9,535 bases of DNA from CAYTRP01 sp964625145 (GCA_964625145.1 CAZVAQ010000137.1:1-9535), one strand, 5' to 3'; shown: positions 1-6,337, counted from the stretch's first letter. Numbers and translations: made by a program. Notes: generated by a model not told the origin, from the letters alone.

Positions 1-399
1 TAAGACAGTGTTAACTCCATCATAAAGAAAGATCCGGCGTAGAGGGAGATTCGGTGATAAAGGGTTAAGATCCAAATCGATTGGAATATTTTGCATGGCC
101 ATCGAAAACTTCTCCATTCCGTCGGGTCCTGTTACATATTCCAGTACACCGACAGGAATCAGTTCCGAATTGGTAGGGGAATTCATTTGGGGTGGCAGCA
201 CACCAGTCCTACGGTACTCTTGCCTCACCCCTCTCCATACCCGATCATCCGTCTCGATGGTGTACGTTACCCGAATGTACGGTCGTTCAGGATTTGATGA
301 ACTGGTCTCATCTGCCGTCGCATCAGTGAAAAGCGCCAAGCCAAGAGTGGCCGTGAGCAAAGTCAGGCCTCCGGTAAGTGGGGAGGAAAATCGCCGCAT
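1..399 (-). CDS. Partial secreted protein of unknown function (5' part; 3' end beyond window edge)
   Basis: An open reading frame without any stop runs on the minus strand from an ATG at 399-397 to base 1, giving the first 133 residues. The N-terminus starts MRRFSSPLTG, continues with a hydrophobic stretch (about residues 10-24) and has a plausible signal peptidase I site after Ala29 (ATA then DETSSS), so export is likely. The mature part contains ERPYIRVTYTIETDDRVW, typical of an extracellular beta-rich protein, but I recognise no family. A strong ribosome binding site (AAAGGGG, 414-408) lies 8 bases before the ATG, which fixes the start. GC of the first 120 bases is only about 41%, and codon use includes TTA, AGA and CTT, unlike the GC-rich genes elsewhere in the window. 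This suggests recent acquisition or a different selective regime. The opposite-strand frame at 95-472 is judged a shadow because it lacks a ribosome binding site and family features. Confidence 0.72.
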   Translation of the reverse strand, partial: MRRFSSPLTGGLTLLTATLGLALFTDATADETSSSNPERPYIRVTYTIETDDRVWRGVRQEYRRTGVLPPQMNSPTNSELIPVGVLEYVTGPDGMEKFSMAMQNIPIDLDLNPLSPNLPLRRIFLYDGVNTVL

Positions 400-407
400 C
401 TCAATTG

Positions 408-414
408 CCCCTTT
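408..414 (-). promoter_or_regulatory. Ribosome binding site of the partial secreted protein
   Basis: AAAGGGG on the minus strand, spaced 8 bases from the ATG at 399. It supports a minus-strand gene at the left edge even though its stop codon lies outside the window. Confidence 0.6.
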
Positions 415-437
415 CTCTCATTCCTACGGGCCGTTTG

Positions 438-448
438 CCCCCCCCCCC
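438..448. repeat. C11/G11 homopolymer tract in the leader of the left-edge gene
   Basis: Eleven consecutive C on the plus strand (G on the minus strand) lie 38 bases upstream of the start codon of the minus-strand secreted protein gene. An AT-rich stretch (about 453-490) that could hold its promoter is on the far side. Tracts of this length are prone to slipped-strand mispairing and also to sequencing or assembly error. An effect on expression is inference. Confidence 0.8.
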
Positions 449-554
449 AGTAAATGCAAGAGAAAAAATTAAAAATATTGCAAGTCATTTGTTCGCAGTG
501 ATGAAAGGGGACCCGAGTGCAAGGTCGAAGCGGCAACGAACGCGGGCTCCTGGC

Positions 555-731
555 GACGATTCCTGCAATCTGATCCAGCGCAATGCGTGCAGCGGCAACG
601 GCACGAACTGGGTCATCGCGGCGGGGAACACGGCGAATGTGATCGTCGCGGCGAAGTCGCCGTCCTCGGAAGAAGCGCCTAACGGCGTGCCACTGGGTTC
701 GAACGATCCGTTGGTGAACTATACGTTTTGA
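555..731 (+). pseudogene. C-terminal remnant of a right-handed beta-helix (parallel beta-helix repeat) protein
   Basis: The plus-strand frame ending at TGA 729-731 reads DSCNLIQRNACSGNGTNW, then VIAAGNTANVIVA, and closes with GVPLGSNDPLVNYTF. From memory of the family, secreted parallel beta-helix proteins of planctomycete-like bacteria often end in this pattern: a last NLIxRNxASGN turn, an (I/V)AxGNxxxxIV strand, and a terminal (S/T)(N/D)PxxNF/Y(S/T)F. Upstream of about base 555 the same frame (RSKRQRTRAPGD) no longer looks like a beta-helix. No signal peptide or ribosome binding site leads into it, and an AT-rich segment belonging to the neighbouring minus-strand gene begins at about 490. 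I therefore read it as a 3' fragment left by a deletion or insertion, about 57 residues of a protein normally several hundred long. It could instead be a short expressed ORF from ATG 501, which I think less likely. Confidence 0.5.
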
Positions 732-745
732 AAACACCACAAAAA

Positions 746-818
746 GTAGGGCAGGCATCCCTGCCTGCCAGGTTTGAGTGTCGCGGATTCAACCTGGCAG
801 GCGAGACGCCCGCCCTAC
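746..818. repeat. Long imperfect hairpin, probable dispersed REP-like element
   Basis: Outer arms GTAGGGCAGGC (746-756) and GCCCGCCCTAC (808-818) pair with one mismatch. After a partly paired internal section, GCCTGCCAGGTT (763-774) and AACCTGGCAGGC (791-802) form a perfect 12-bp stem around a 16-base loop. It sits between the stop of the plus-strand remnant (731) and the stop of the minus-strand TPR gene (828), where it could act as a bidirectional terminator or transcript-end stabiliser, although no T-run follows. Similar GTAGGGCGGGCGTCTCGCC-like repeats are scattered in several GC-rich Planctomycetes/Verrucomicrobia-type genomes (from memory), so a mobile or amplified intergenic repeat is the likely identity. 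Confidence 0.7.
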
Positions 819-825
819 ATTCTTC

Positions 826-2523
826 TCAACTCGTCCCCGGGGCGCAGAAGCACGAGCTTGTGGGGCGGTCTTCGACTCGGCGCCAGGCCTTGTCCAGCTT
901 CGGCGCGATGGCCGTGGCTTCGGCGGTGCGGCCCTGCGCTTCGAGGGATTGTATGAGGCCCAGCAACGACCAGCCGTTGCCGGGATGTTCGATCTGGTCG
1001 CGGCGATAGAGCGCCTCCGCGCGGGCGGGTTCTCCCGCTTCCAGCAACAGCGCGCCCATTGCATGGCGCACGGGAATCATCCAGGCGGGGGGTTCGTCGT
1101 AGATGAGTTTGTCTTCGAGCGCGATGGCTTCTTCGAGCGCGGCCCACGCATCGTCGAGACGGCCTTCGCGGTAGGCGAGTTCGCCACGCAGCATCAAGCG
1201 ACCGATGGGGAGGACATTGTGGGCTTTGTTATTGAAGATCCACCAGTCGTCGGGCACGCGCTCGATCCATTGATCGAACAGAGCGGATTCGGCGCGCGAT
1301 TGTTCGGTGCGGCCGGTGGCGGCAAAGGCTATGCCGCGGGCGTAGTGGTGAATCGCGCGGGCGAGGGGGCGCTTGTCGGCGGGCGCCGGTTGCGCGAGGA
1401 CGTCCTCCCATTTGCCGAAGCGAATCTGCACGTGATAGCTGGTGGGGATGATGCCTTCGACAATGAAGGCGAGTTGGTCGAGCATGGGTTCGGGGACGGA
1501 AGTCTCCAGCCGGCGCGCGGCGGCGATGGCGGTTTCGTAATTGCCTTCCATCATGGCGGCGAAGGCGAGGAAGTGAACATTGTGCGCGTGATAGAGGTAG
1601 TAGAATCCCGGCTCAGTGCCGATGTCGAAGAAGGCTTCGTCGGCGTCGATGGCGTCTTCGTTTGCCATGACGGCGTCGGCATAGCGGCCCACGCGTGCGT
1701 ACAAATGCGAGGGCATGTGCACGAGATGCCCCGCGCCGTTTGTGCGGGCGCGCAGCATGTCGGCGGCGGGTTCAGCCTTTTCCGGATAGGCGCTTGCTTC
1801 GAGGGCGTGGATGTACAGGTGGGCGGCTTGTGGGTGTTGCGGATCGATCTCCATCGCGTGTTCGATGGCGGCGACGATCTCCGTTGTGCGGATCTTGGGT
1901 CCCCGATCCTCCGTCCAATAATCCCATGGTTGCAGATTCATGAGGGATTCGGCGAACTGCACCGCGACGTCGGGGTTGTTGTTGAAGCGGTTGTAGACTT
2001 CTTCCATCGCTTCGGCATAGGCTTCGTCGTAGGGGCGTTGCTCTTCGGGCGCGGGCCATGTGTTGCGCTTGGAGACGGCGCGGACGAGTGCTTGTTCGAG
2101 TTCCGTCTCGTCGTCGAGCAGTGCGAGAGCCACTTGCGACGCTTCGTGGCCGGCCTCCCACTGTTCTTCGGTCATCTCGGGGTTGTTGATGTGCATGCCG
2201 TTGGCATAGGCTATGCCCCACCACGGCATGGCGGCTTCGGGGTCGCGCCTTGCGGCTTCCTGGAACGAGCGGATTGCTTCGCCATGGTTGAAGCCGTAGA
2301 GGAGGAGGAGGCCCTGGTTGAACCAGGCTTGTGCTTCAGCCGAGCTGGTGGTGATGGGAAAGTGATGGACATTGAGATCCGCGACGAGTCGCGAACCCGT
2401 GGGTTGCAGTTCGGGGATATGAACCTTTGTGGTGCTGCATCCATGTATGACGAGTACGAATGCCAGCATGGTGATTGTGGTCCCGACGCGCGACAGGCGA
2501 CGGGCAAAGCTGAGGAAATGCAT
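826..2523 (-). CDS. TPR-repeat lipoprotein, function unknown
   Basis: A 565-residue protein from ATG 2523. The start is chosen because AGGGAG (2539-2534) lies 10 bases upstream and the protein then begins with a lipoprotein signal: basic n-region (ARRLSR), hydrophobic core (residues 15-26) and lipobox IHGC with Cys29 as the lipidated residue. Ser at +2 fits outer-membrane sorting. The upstream ATG at 2568 would add 15 residues and has a poorer ribosome binding site. TPR-like helical pairs are seen at about 61-95 (AQAWFNQGLLLLYGFNHGEA), 215-250, 275-295, 315-340 and 440-510. Unusually many histidines lie in motif-like positions: HLYIHALEASAYPEKA (235-250), HLVHMPSHLYARVGRYADA (266-284) and YLYHAHNVHFLAFAAMMEG (309-327). 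These blocks recur in a widespread family of uncharacterised bacterial TPR proteins. It likely sits in the periplasm or on the outer membrane as a protein-interaction scaffold. Substrate and partners are unknown. Confidence 0.85.
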   Translation of the reverse strand: MHFLSFARRLSRVGTTITMLAFVLVIHGCSTTKVHIPELQPTGSRLVADLNVHHFPITTSSAEAQAWFNQGLLLLYGFNHGEAIRSFQEAARRDPEAAMPWWGIAYANGMHINNPEMTEEQWEAGHEASQVALALLDDETELEQALVRAVSKRNTWPAPEEQRPYDEAYAEAMEEVYNRFNNNPDVAVQFAESLMNLQPWDYWTEDRGPKIRTTEIVAAIEHAMEIDPQHPQAAHLYIHALEASAYPEKAEPAADMLRARTNGAGHLVHMPSHLYARVGRYADAVMANEDAIDADEAFFDIGTEPGFYYLYHAHNVHFLAFAAMMEGNYETAIAAARRLETSVPEPMLDQLAFIVEGIIPTSYHVQIRFGKWEDVLAQPAPADKRPLARAIHHYARGIAFAATGRTEQSRAESALFDQWIERVPDDWWIFNNKAHNVLPIGRLMLRGELAYREGRLDDAWAALEEAIALEDKLIYDEPPAWMIPVRHAMGALLLEAGEPARAEALYRRDQIEHPGNGWSLLGLIQSLEAQGRTAEATAIAPKLDKAWRRVEDRPTSSCFCAPGTS

Positions 2524-2672
2524 TTGTAAGGGGCTCCCTGCGAAAGAATTGTATGCACGACCGATCATATCCCGGTGGTGCCATCAAATGAATGGGTGCG
2601 GTTGGTCTCCTTGGTGACGGTGTGTTTCGTGGGTAGGCATTGTATTGGATGGGTATTGTGGCCGGATATCGT

Positions 2673-2689
2673 TGGAGGGCGTGCCTCCA
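2673..2689. repeat. Small GC-rich hairpin in the TPR-GH89 gap
   Basis: TGGAGG (2673-2678) and CCTCCA (2684-2689) form a perfect 6-bp stem around GCGTG. It is followed by GC-rich sequence with repeated GGCGC/GCGCC blocks to about 2730. It resembles the core of intergenic palindromic repeats but is short; a role is not shown. Confidence 0.45.
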
Positions 2690-2756
2690 CGCGTCGCCGG
2701 GCGCGGAAGGGGCGCTCCGGCGCGCGGTCGAGTCAAGACCAAAGGGGGATTGTGTA

Positions 2757-2769
2757 GCCAACGTTTGGC
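2757..2769 (-). terminator. Possible weak terminator hairpin downstream of the GH89 gene
   Basis: GCCAA (2757-2761) and TTGGC (2765-2769) pair around three bases, 36 bases past the GH89 stop codon. TTGTG (2750-2754) and CACAA (2782-2786) could add an outer stem. The minus-strand continuation is not a T-run, so intrinsic termination is uncertain. Confidence 0.25.
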
Positions 2770-2805
2770 AACTGTGCTCCTCACAACGGACGGCGCGGGA
2801 GCGTC

Positions 2806-5073
2806 TCAGAAGCCGATCTCGCGAAATTGCGCGTTCTCGAGTTGGACCTCAAAGCGGGCCTCGCGGTAACGTTGCTCAATGAGGTCGTGATACTTGGCAA
2901 AGGCAGCCTGTACGGCCTCGACCGGGTCACCCTGCGGTTCGGCGGGATAGGGTTGGGTCTGGTGGATCCACTCCCAATCGCGGTCGCGTATCTGTTGGCG
3001 GAATGTGTCGCGGTCGTATTCGAAGTTGGGGTCCTCGATGGCCTTGCGGGTCACGTCGAAGAAGTGCTCCCACCGTGGCCGGTACACTCCGGACAACATG
3101 CCGGACCACTGGCGGCAGGAGTAATCGACCAGACGGTCGTGCTCCGGCCCATGCCACAGCGTCAGGAGATTGCGCGTGTTCACTTCGTACAGGTCGGCTT
3201 CTTCCTCGTTCGTGCCCCAGGCGCGCGCCTCGCGGATCCAGCGGCCGAGGAGGAACTCCTCGCGCGTGGCGACAACTGCTTCCATGTCGTCGATGAGTTC
3301 GAGTATCTCGCGGCTGGTCTGCTCCATCGCGGGAAGATTGCGAGCGGCGTAGGCGGCATTGTATCGGCGCTTGAGCACGTTTGAGTAGTCGGCCATGACC
3401 TGGCGGGTGACATCGACGATGTCGTACTCGAATCCGCTCGTGGGCTCGATTTCGTGGGATGCCTCGACGAGCAGGCGCCACGCGTGCAGCAGGTCGATGG
3501 GGTCGTAGTACGATTCGGCAATGTCACGCGGATCCGAATCGCGCAGCGTCGGCACCATGGTCAGGGCCGAGCGCGGACCGCTGACGGGGAGGTCAAAGTT
3601 GTCGTAGCCGTAGGACGTGTAGCGCAGCACGGTCCACGCATGACGCACCTTCTCGTTGGTGGTTCCATAGCGCCGGTGGACGTAGGCATCCAGCCACTCG
3701 CTGAGATTGATGGGCTCGTCGGTCCATGAGTTGTCGAGGAAGAGGTCGTAGACGGCGGGATTCTGCTGCAACGATTCCGAAGTCACGCCAATGCCTATCA
3801 TGTTGCCCGAAGATGGATCGCGCAAAGTCTCCGCCGGACCGCGGGCCAGCATCGGCATCACTCCAAACATGTTGTTGTTCCCGCCAAAGTTGTGCACCAT
3901 GCACCACAACCACGGCTTGCCAAAGTAGGCTTCCACGCGATTCCAGACGGGACGCATTTCCGTCCACAGGTCGAGAATGACGACGCCGTCATCGGGAATG
4001 TCGCTGAGGAATGCCTCGACTTGCGGCAATTGCCAGAAGTCGCGCAGAAAGTGGAACATCCATCCCTGCATTACCCACACCGCATCGGGATCGGCACCTG
4101 CCATGGAGTCGTGGATCGTCTTCCCCAGTTTGGCCAGATACTCGGGATCGTTGGTCGGTGGCTTGACTTCGATGAACGCATCAGCCGTGTAATAATGGTC
4201 CGTCCCAAAGGTGCGCGTCTGCTCCTCGACAAACATGTTTCCGATGGTGACAAACATCGGATCGTCGGGATGCAGCATCACCGCATTGTCAAATGCTGTC
4301 CACTTGATCTGCGTGAGTTGCGCATCGGGGAACTTCTCAGCATAATCCGCGGGGACGTGACCAATGAACGCGGGCAGGATGGGCTTCATGCCGAGGGAGC
4401 GTTGGCGTGCGAGGATCCTTTTCTGGAGCTCCTCCTGGCCGTCGATCCATGACTGGGGGAGAGGCCCGCCCCAACCATCCAGCAGCCCCAGCCATTGCCA
4501 GCTTTGATAGGCGGGTCCGCTAAAGAATTGCGAGAGCTGTTCATCGGTGAAACCAAGTCTGCGATAGACCCGCTGCCAGACGGCGTCCTGCCCCGTCAGG
4601 GCCAGAGGCATGTTGATGCCATGCATCGCCATCCAATCGATTTCCCACTGCCACCGTTCCCAATCCCACCACGTCATCGTGTAGTTGTAAGTGGTGTAGT
4701 TGAGGTGGTAGCGGACTTGGTACGGGCTCTCGCGGCGGATGAGTTCATCCACCGGCGGCAACTGCCCGGGCAGGTCCAGGTTCGTGCCGCTCCAGGAGAT
4801 GTCGCTGTTGGTGACATGACGCAGATAATGGTTCAGCGCGCTGGCGACAGAGACTCCATTGTTTCCACGAAGGACAATGCGGCCGTCGCGACTTTCGATC
4901 TCAAAGGCATCGCGGCCATCGGTCTGCAGTTCCTCCACCACGAACTGCTCATCGTGATCCGGCACGACGCGCTCGATCAAGGCGCGGGCCGCTTCAACGT
5001 CGAGCGAGGCGAATGCACTCGCGGTACAAAGGCTACCCGCACAGACAAGAGCCGGAATCGATAATCTGGCCAT
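2806..5073 (-). CDS. Secreted alpha-N-acetylglucosaminidase, glycoside hydrolase family GH89 (NAGLU-like)
   Basis: A 755-residue exo-glycosidase that should release terminal alpha-linked N-acetylglucosamine from glycans. ATG 5073 is preceded at 9 bases by AAAGGA (5088-5083). An in-frame GTG at 5100 is a less likely start. Residues 1-22 form a signal peptide with cleavage after AFA. The order fits the family: NAGLU N-terminal domain (about 25-115), catalytic barrel (about 120-465) and helical C-terminal domain (about 470-755). Family signatures are YNYTMTWWDWERWQWEIDWMAMHGIN, GQDAVWQRVYRRLG, ILPAFIGHVP, WVMQGWMF and WCMVHNFGGNNNMFG, all close to human NAGLU. The two catalytic glutamates align with human Glu316 and Glu446: Glu302 (FIEVKPP) and Glu433 (TSESLQQN). 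Their spacing of 131 is nearly the human spacing of 130. The residue before the acid/base is Ile301, where human NAGLU has Asn. Length is normal for the catalytic core, without the extra carbohydrate-binding modules seen in some clostridial enzymes. Confidence 0.95.
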   Translation of the reverse strand: MARLSIPALVCAGSLCTASAFASLDVEAARALIERVVPDHDEQFVVEELQTDGRDAFEIESRDGRIVLRGNNGVSVASALNHYLRHVTNSDISWSGTNLDLPGQLPPVDELIRRESPYQVRYHLNYTTYNYTMTWWDWERWQWEIDWMAMHGINMPLALTGQDAVWQRVYRRLGFTDEQLSQFFSGPAYQSWQWLGLLDGWGGPLPQSWIDGQEELQKRILARQRSLGMKPILPAFIGHVPADYAEKFPDAQLTQIKWTAFDNAVMLHPDDPMFVTIGNMFVEEQTRTFGTDHYYTADAFIEVKPPTNDPEYLAKLGKTIHDSMAGADPDAVWVMQGWMFHFLRDFWQLPQVEAFLSDIPDDGVVILDLWTEMRPVWNRVEAYFGKPWLWCMVHNFGGNNNMFGVMPMLARGPAETLRDPSSGNMIGIGVTSESLQQNPAVYDLFLDNSWTDEPINLSEWLDAYVHRRYGTTNEKVRHAWTVLRYTSYGYDNFDLPVSGPRSALTMVPTLRDSDPRDIAESYYDPIDLLHAWRLLVEASHEIEPTSGFEYDIVDVTRQVMADYSNVLKRRYNAAYAARNLPAMEQTSREILELIDDMEAVVATREEFLLGRWIREARAWGTNEEEADLYEVNTRNLLTLWHGPEHDRLVDYSCRQWSGMLSGVYRPRWEHFFDVTRKAIEDPNFEYDRDTFRQQIRDRDWEWIHQTQPYPAEPQGDPVEAVQAAFAKYHDLIEQRYREARFEVQLENAQFREIGF

Positions 5074-5282
5074 GACCAACCATCCTTTCGCCCCCGCCAC
5101 AGAGAGCCGGAGACCTGTCTTTCATGGGTTGGCAGACGATCTGCCCGGCCCGGGTCAGCGGTCAAGCCAGTCCAAGAGCACCGAGGCGAGCATAGTTGGA
5201 TTCCTGCTCCGAAGGAGTCGGGCCTCCTCGTCGATCCAAATAATTGACCCATCACGACTTAACCAAGACGCCATGCCACGGG

Positions 5283-5298
5283 GGGCAAGAAATTGCCC
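5283..5298. promoter_or_regulatory. Inverted repeat with GAAA loop upstream of the TA operon, candidate operator
   Basis: GGGCAA-GAAA-TTGCCC is a perfect 6-bp inverted repeat with a 4-base spacer, 83 bases before the antitoxin start and 18 bases before TTGACG. RES/Xre antitoxins of this family autorepress by binding inverted repeats near their promoter, so this palindrome is one candidate. A second is TGAC-N6-GTCA at 5318-5331, which overlaps the possible -35. Confidence 0.3.
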
Positions 5299-5316
5299 GG
5301 GGGCGGAACAAAGGAC

Positions 5317-5322
5317 TTGACG
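5317..5322 (+). promoter_or_regulatory. Possible -35 element of the TA operon
   Basis: TTGACG matches five of six positions of the sigma70 -35 consensus and lies 59 bases upstream of the antitoxin ATG. No good -10 hexamer follows at 16-18 bases, so the promoter assignment is weak. Confidence 0.25.
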
Positions 5323-5381
5323 TTGGGGTCATTTGAGAAGAACAAAAGACCCAGATGATCCCGAAGAGGAGGGCAACAGCC

Positions 5382-5873
5382 ATGGCATTCACCGTCCGGG
5401 AAGCCACCATCCAATACGGCACCCCCAAAGTTGCCCGCGTTCAAAGCATCGCCTTCAAAGGCGAGATCGTGCGCAGCTTGGTGAGTGGAACCACCATCAC
5501 ACTCACCACCTACGACATGATCGAGCAGATTGCCGAGGGGCTTCCCATCTATGAGTTCGAGGATCTGCAGGCGGCCCTGGGTGTCACTAAAGGGCGCCTT
5601 GCCGAGTTGCTCTCCATCCCCAAGGCCACGCTTCAGCGCCGCGAGCTGGTCGGGGCCCTGCAGCCCGACGAATCCGACCGGCTGATCCGCTTTGCGCGAA
5701 TCCTGGCCGAGGCGATCGATGTGTTCGATTCCCTGGACAAGGCAAGGCGCTGGCTCAAGGCTCCACAGTATGGGCTGGGTCATGCGGAGCCGTTGGATTT
5801 CTGCCGGACAGAGGCCGGCGCGCGCGAGGTGTCGGATCTGCTGGGCCGCATCGAGCATGGGGTTTATTCCTGA
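5382..5873 (+). CDS. Antitoxin of a RES/Xre toxin-antitoxin pair (MbcA/ParS/Xre toxin-binding domain)
   Basis: A 163-residue protein. ATG 5382 is chosen over ATG 5355 because GGAGGG (5368-5373) is placed 8 bases before it. The N-terminal 40 residues are a variable extension. Residues about 45-95 hold a Xre-like helix-turn-helix (LQAALGVTKGRLAELLSIPKATLQRR) for DNA binding. Residues about 96-163 are the DUF2384/ParS toxin-binding domain, with DRLIRFARILAEAIDVF, ARRWLKAPQYGLGHAEPLDF and a closing GAREVSDLLGRIEHGVYS that normally occludes the toxin active site. The toxin gene follows with a one-base overlap (TGATG), so translation is probably coupled, and antitoxin-first order is usual for this family. 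It should neutralise the RES toxin and autoregulate the operon. Domain order and partner make the identification firm; DNA target and activity are inferred. Confidence 0.92.
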   Translation: MAFTVREATIQYGTPKVARVQSIAFKGEIVRSLVSGTTITLTTYDMIEQIAEGLPIYEFEDLQAALGVTKGRLAELLSIPKATLQRRELVGALQPDESDRLIRFARILAEAIDVFDSLDKARRWLKAPQYGLGHAEPLDFCRTEAGAREVSDLLGRIEHGVYS

Positions 5874-6337
5874 TGCCGGTGGCTTGGCGGATCATGCGCC
5901 AACGCTTCGCAGCCACTCCACTCGATGGCGAAGGCGCATTCCGGTACGGCGGGCGGTGGAACTCCCGGCAAGTTCGCATGGCCTACACCAGCGCCCACCT
6001 CTCGCTGGCCGCCTTGGAGTTGCTCGTCCACCTGGATGGTCCTCCGGATTTGCCTCACATGGCTGTGCGCATTGCCTTCGATGATGGCATTGTCGACCGG
6101 GTACCTCTGGAGGATCTTCCTGCGGGTTGGAATGAACTTCCGGTGAGCCTCATCAGCCGCGCCATCGGCGATGCGTGGATCCGACAGGGAACCAGTGCCG
6201 TGCTACAGGTCCCCAGCGTCCTCATCCCCATCGAGGCCAATTACCTGATCAATCCCCTCCATCCGGACTTCGCCAAGGTGCGGGTGGAGGGTCCCGTCGA
6301 TTTTGCGTTCGACCGACGGCTCTTCTTCCAGAAGTAA
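5873..6337 (+). CDS. RES-domain toxin, probable NAD+-degrading enzyme
   Basis: A 154-residue RES-family protein. Characterised members (MbcT of Mycobacterium tuberculosis, Res of Pseudomonas putida) deplete cellular NAD+, by phosphorolysis in the case of MbcT, and arrest or kill the cell when free of antitoxin. The family residues are visible: Arg28 and Trp29 in GGRWNS, Tyr38 in MAYTS, Glu49 in AALELLVH, Ser115 in VPSVLIP and Asn123 in EANYLINP. These include the Arg-Glu-Ser trio behind the family name, so the enzyme appears intact. ATG 5873 shares its A with the antitoxin stop codon. No strong separate ribosome binding site is seen, so translation probably depends on coupling. Length is typical. 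The following gene starts 151 bases later with its own candidate promoter, so the operon likely ends here. Confidence 0.93.
   Translation: MPVAWRIMRQRFAATPLDGEGAFRYGGRWNSRQVRMAYTSAHLSLAALELLVHLDGPPDLPHMAVRIAFDDGIVDRVPLEDLPAGWNELPVSLISRAIGDAWIRQGTSAVLQVPSVLIPIEANYLINPLHPDFAKVRVEGPVDFAFDRRLFFQK

Larger units (their letters stand above)
2524..2805. other. Intergenic region between the TPR lipoprotein and GH89 genes
   Basis: These 282 bases lie between two minus-strand genes. They carry the 3' end region of the GH89 transcript (hairpin at 2757-2769), a second small hairpin (2673-2689) and the leader of the TPR gene. A TACAAT box in minus-strand sense just upstream of the TPR ribosome binding site could be a -10 element, but I see no convincing -35. 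The gap argues against tight co-transcription of the two genes. The short frames on both strands have no ribosome binding site or family character. Confidence 0.5.
5074..5381. other. Divergent intergenic region between GH89 gene and TA operon
   Basis: This 308-base region must hold the promoters for both the minus-strand GH89 gene and the plus-strand toxin-antitoxin operon. Visible structure: TTGGAT (5196-5201) facing ATCCAA (5234-5239), a CTCC-GAA-GGAG hairpin within it, the GGGCAA/TTGCCC hairpin at 5283-5298, and TTGACG at 5317-5322 as a possible -35 box pointing to the TA operon. I see no strong -10 in either direction. No gene is supported here. Confidence 0.5.

Noticed and set aside
95..472. 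125-codon plus-strand frame at the left end
   Set aside because: It overlaps the minus-strand frame with signal peptide and ribosome binding site. Its own product has no recognisable features and ends in the homopolymer region.
363..758. 131-codon minus-strand frame
   Set aside because: Arg-rich composition, overlaps both the beta-helix remnant and the leader of the left-edge gene, and reads through the C11 tract; no family resemblance.
778..2529. 583-codon plus-strand open frame opposite the TPR lipoprotein gene
   Set aside because: It mirrors the TPR gene, begins inside the intergenic hairpin, has Gly/Val/Phe-rich composition typical of GC-rich antisense frames, and has no ribosome binding site or family motif.
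5259..5858. 199-codon minus-strand frame opposite the antitoxin gene
   Set aside because: Low-information antisense frame; the plus strand carries a recognised antitoxin with a strong ribosome binding site and a coupled toxin.
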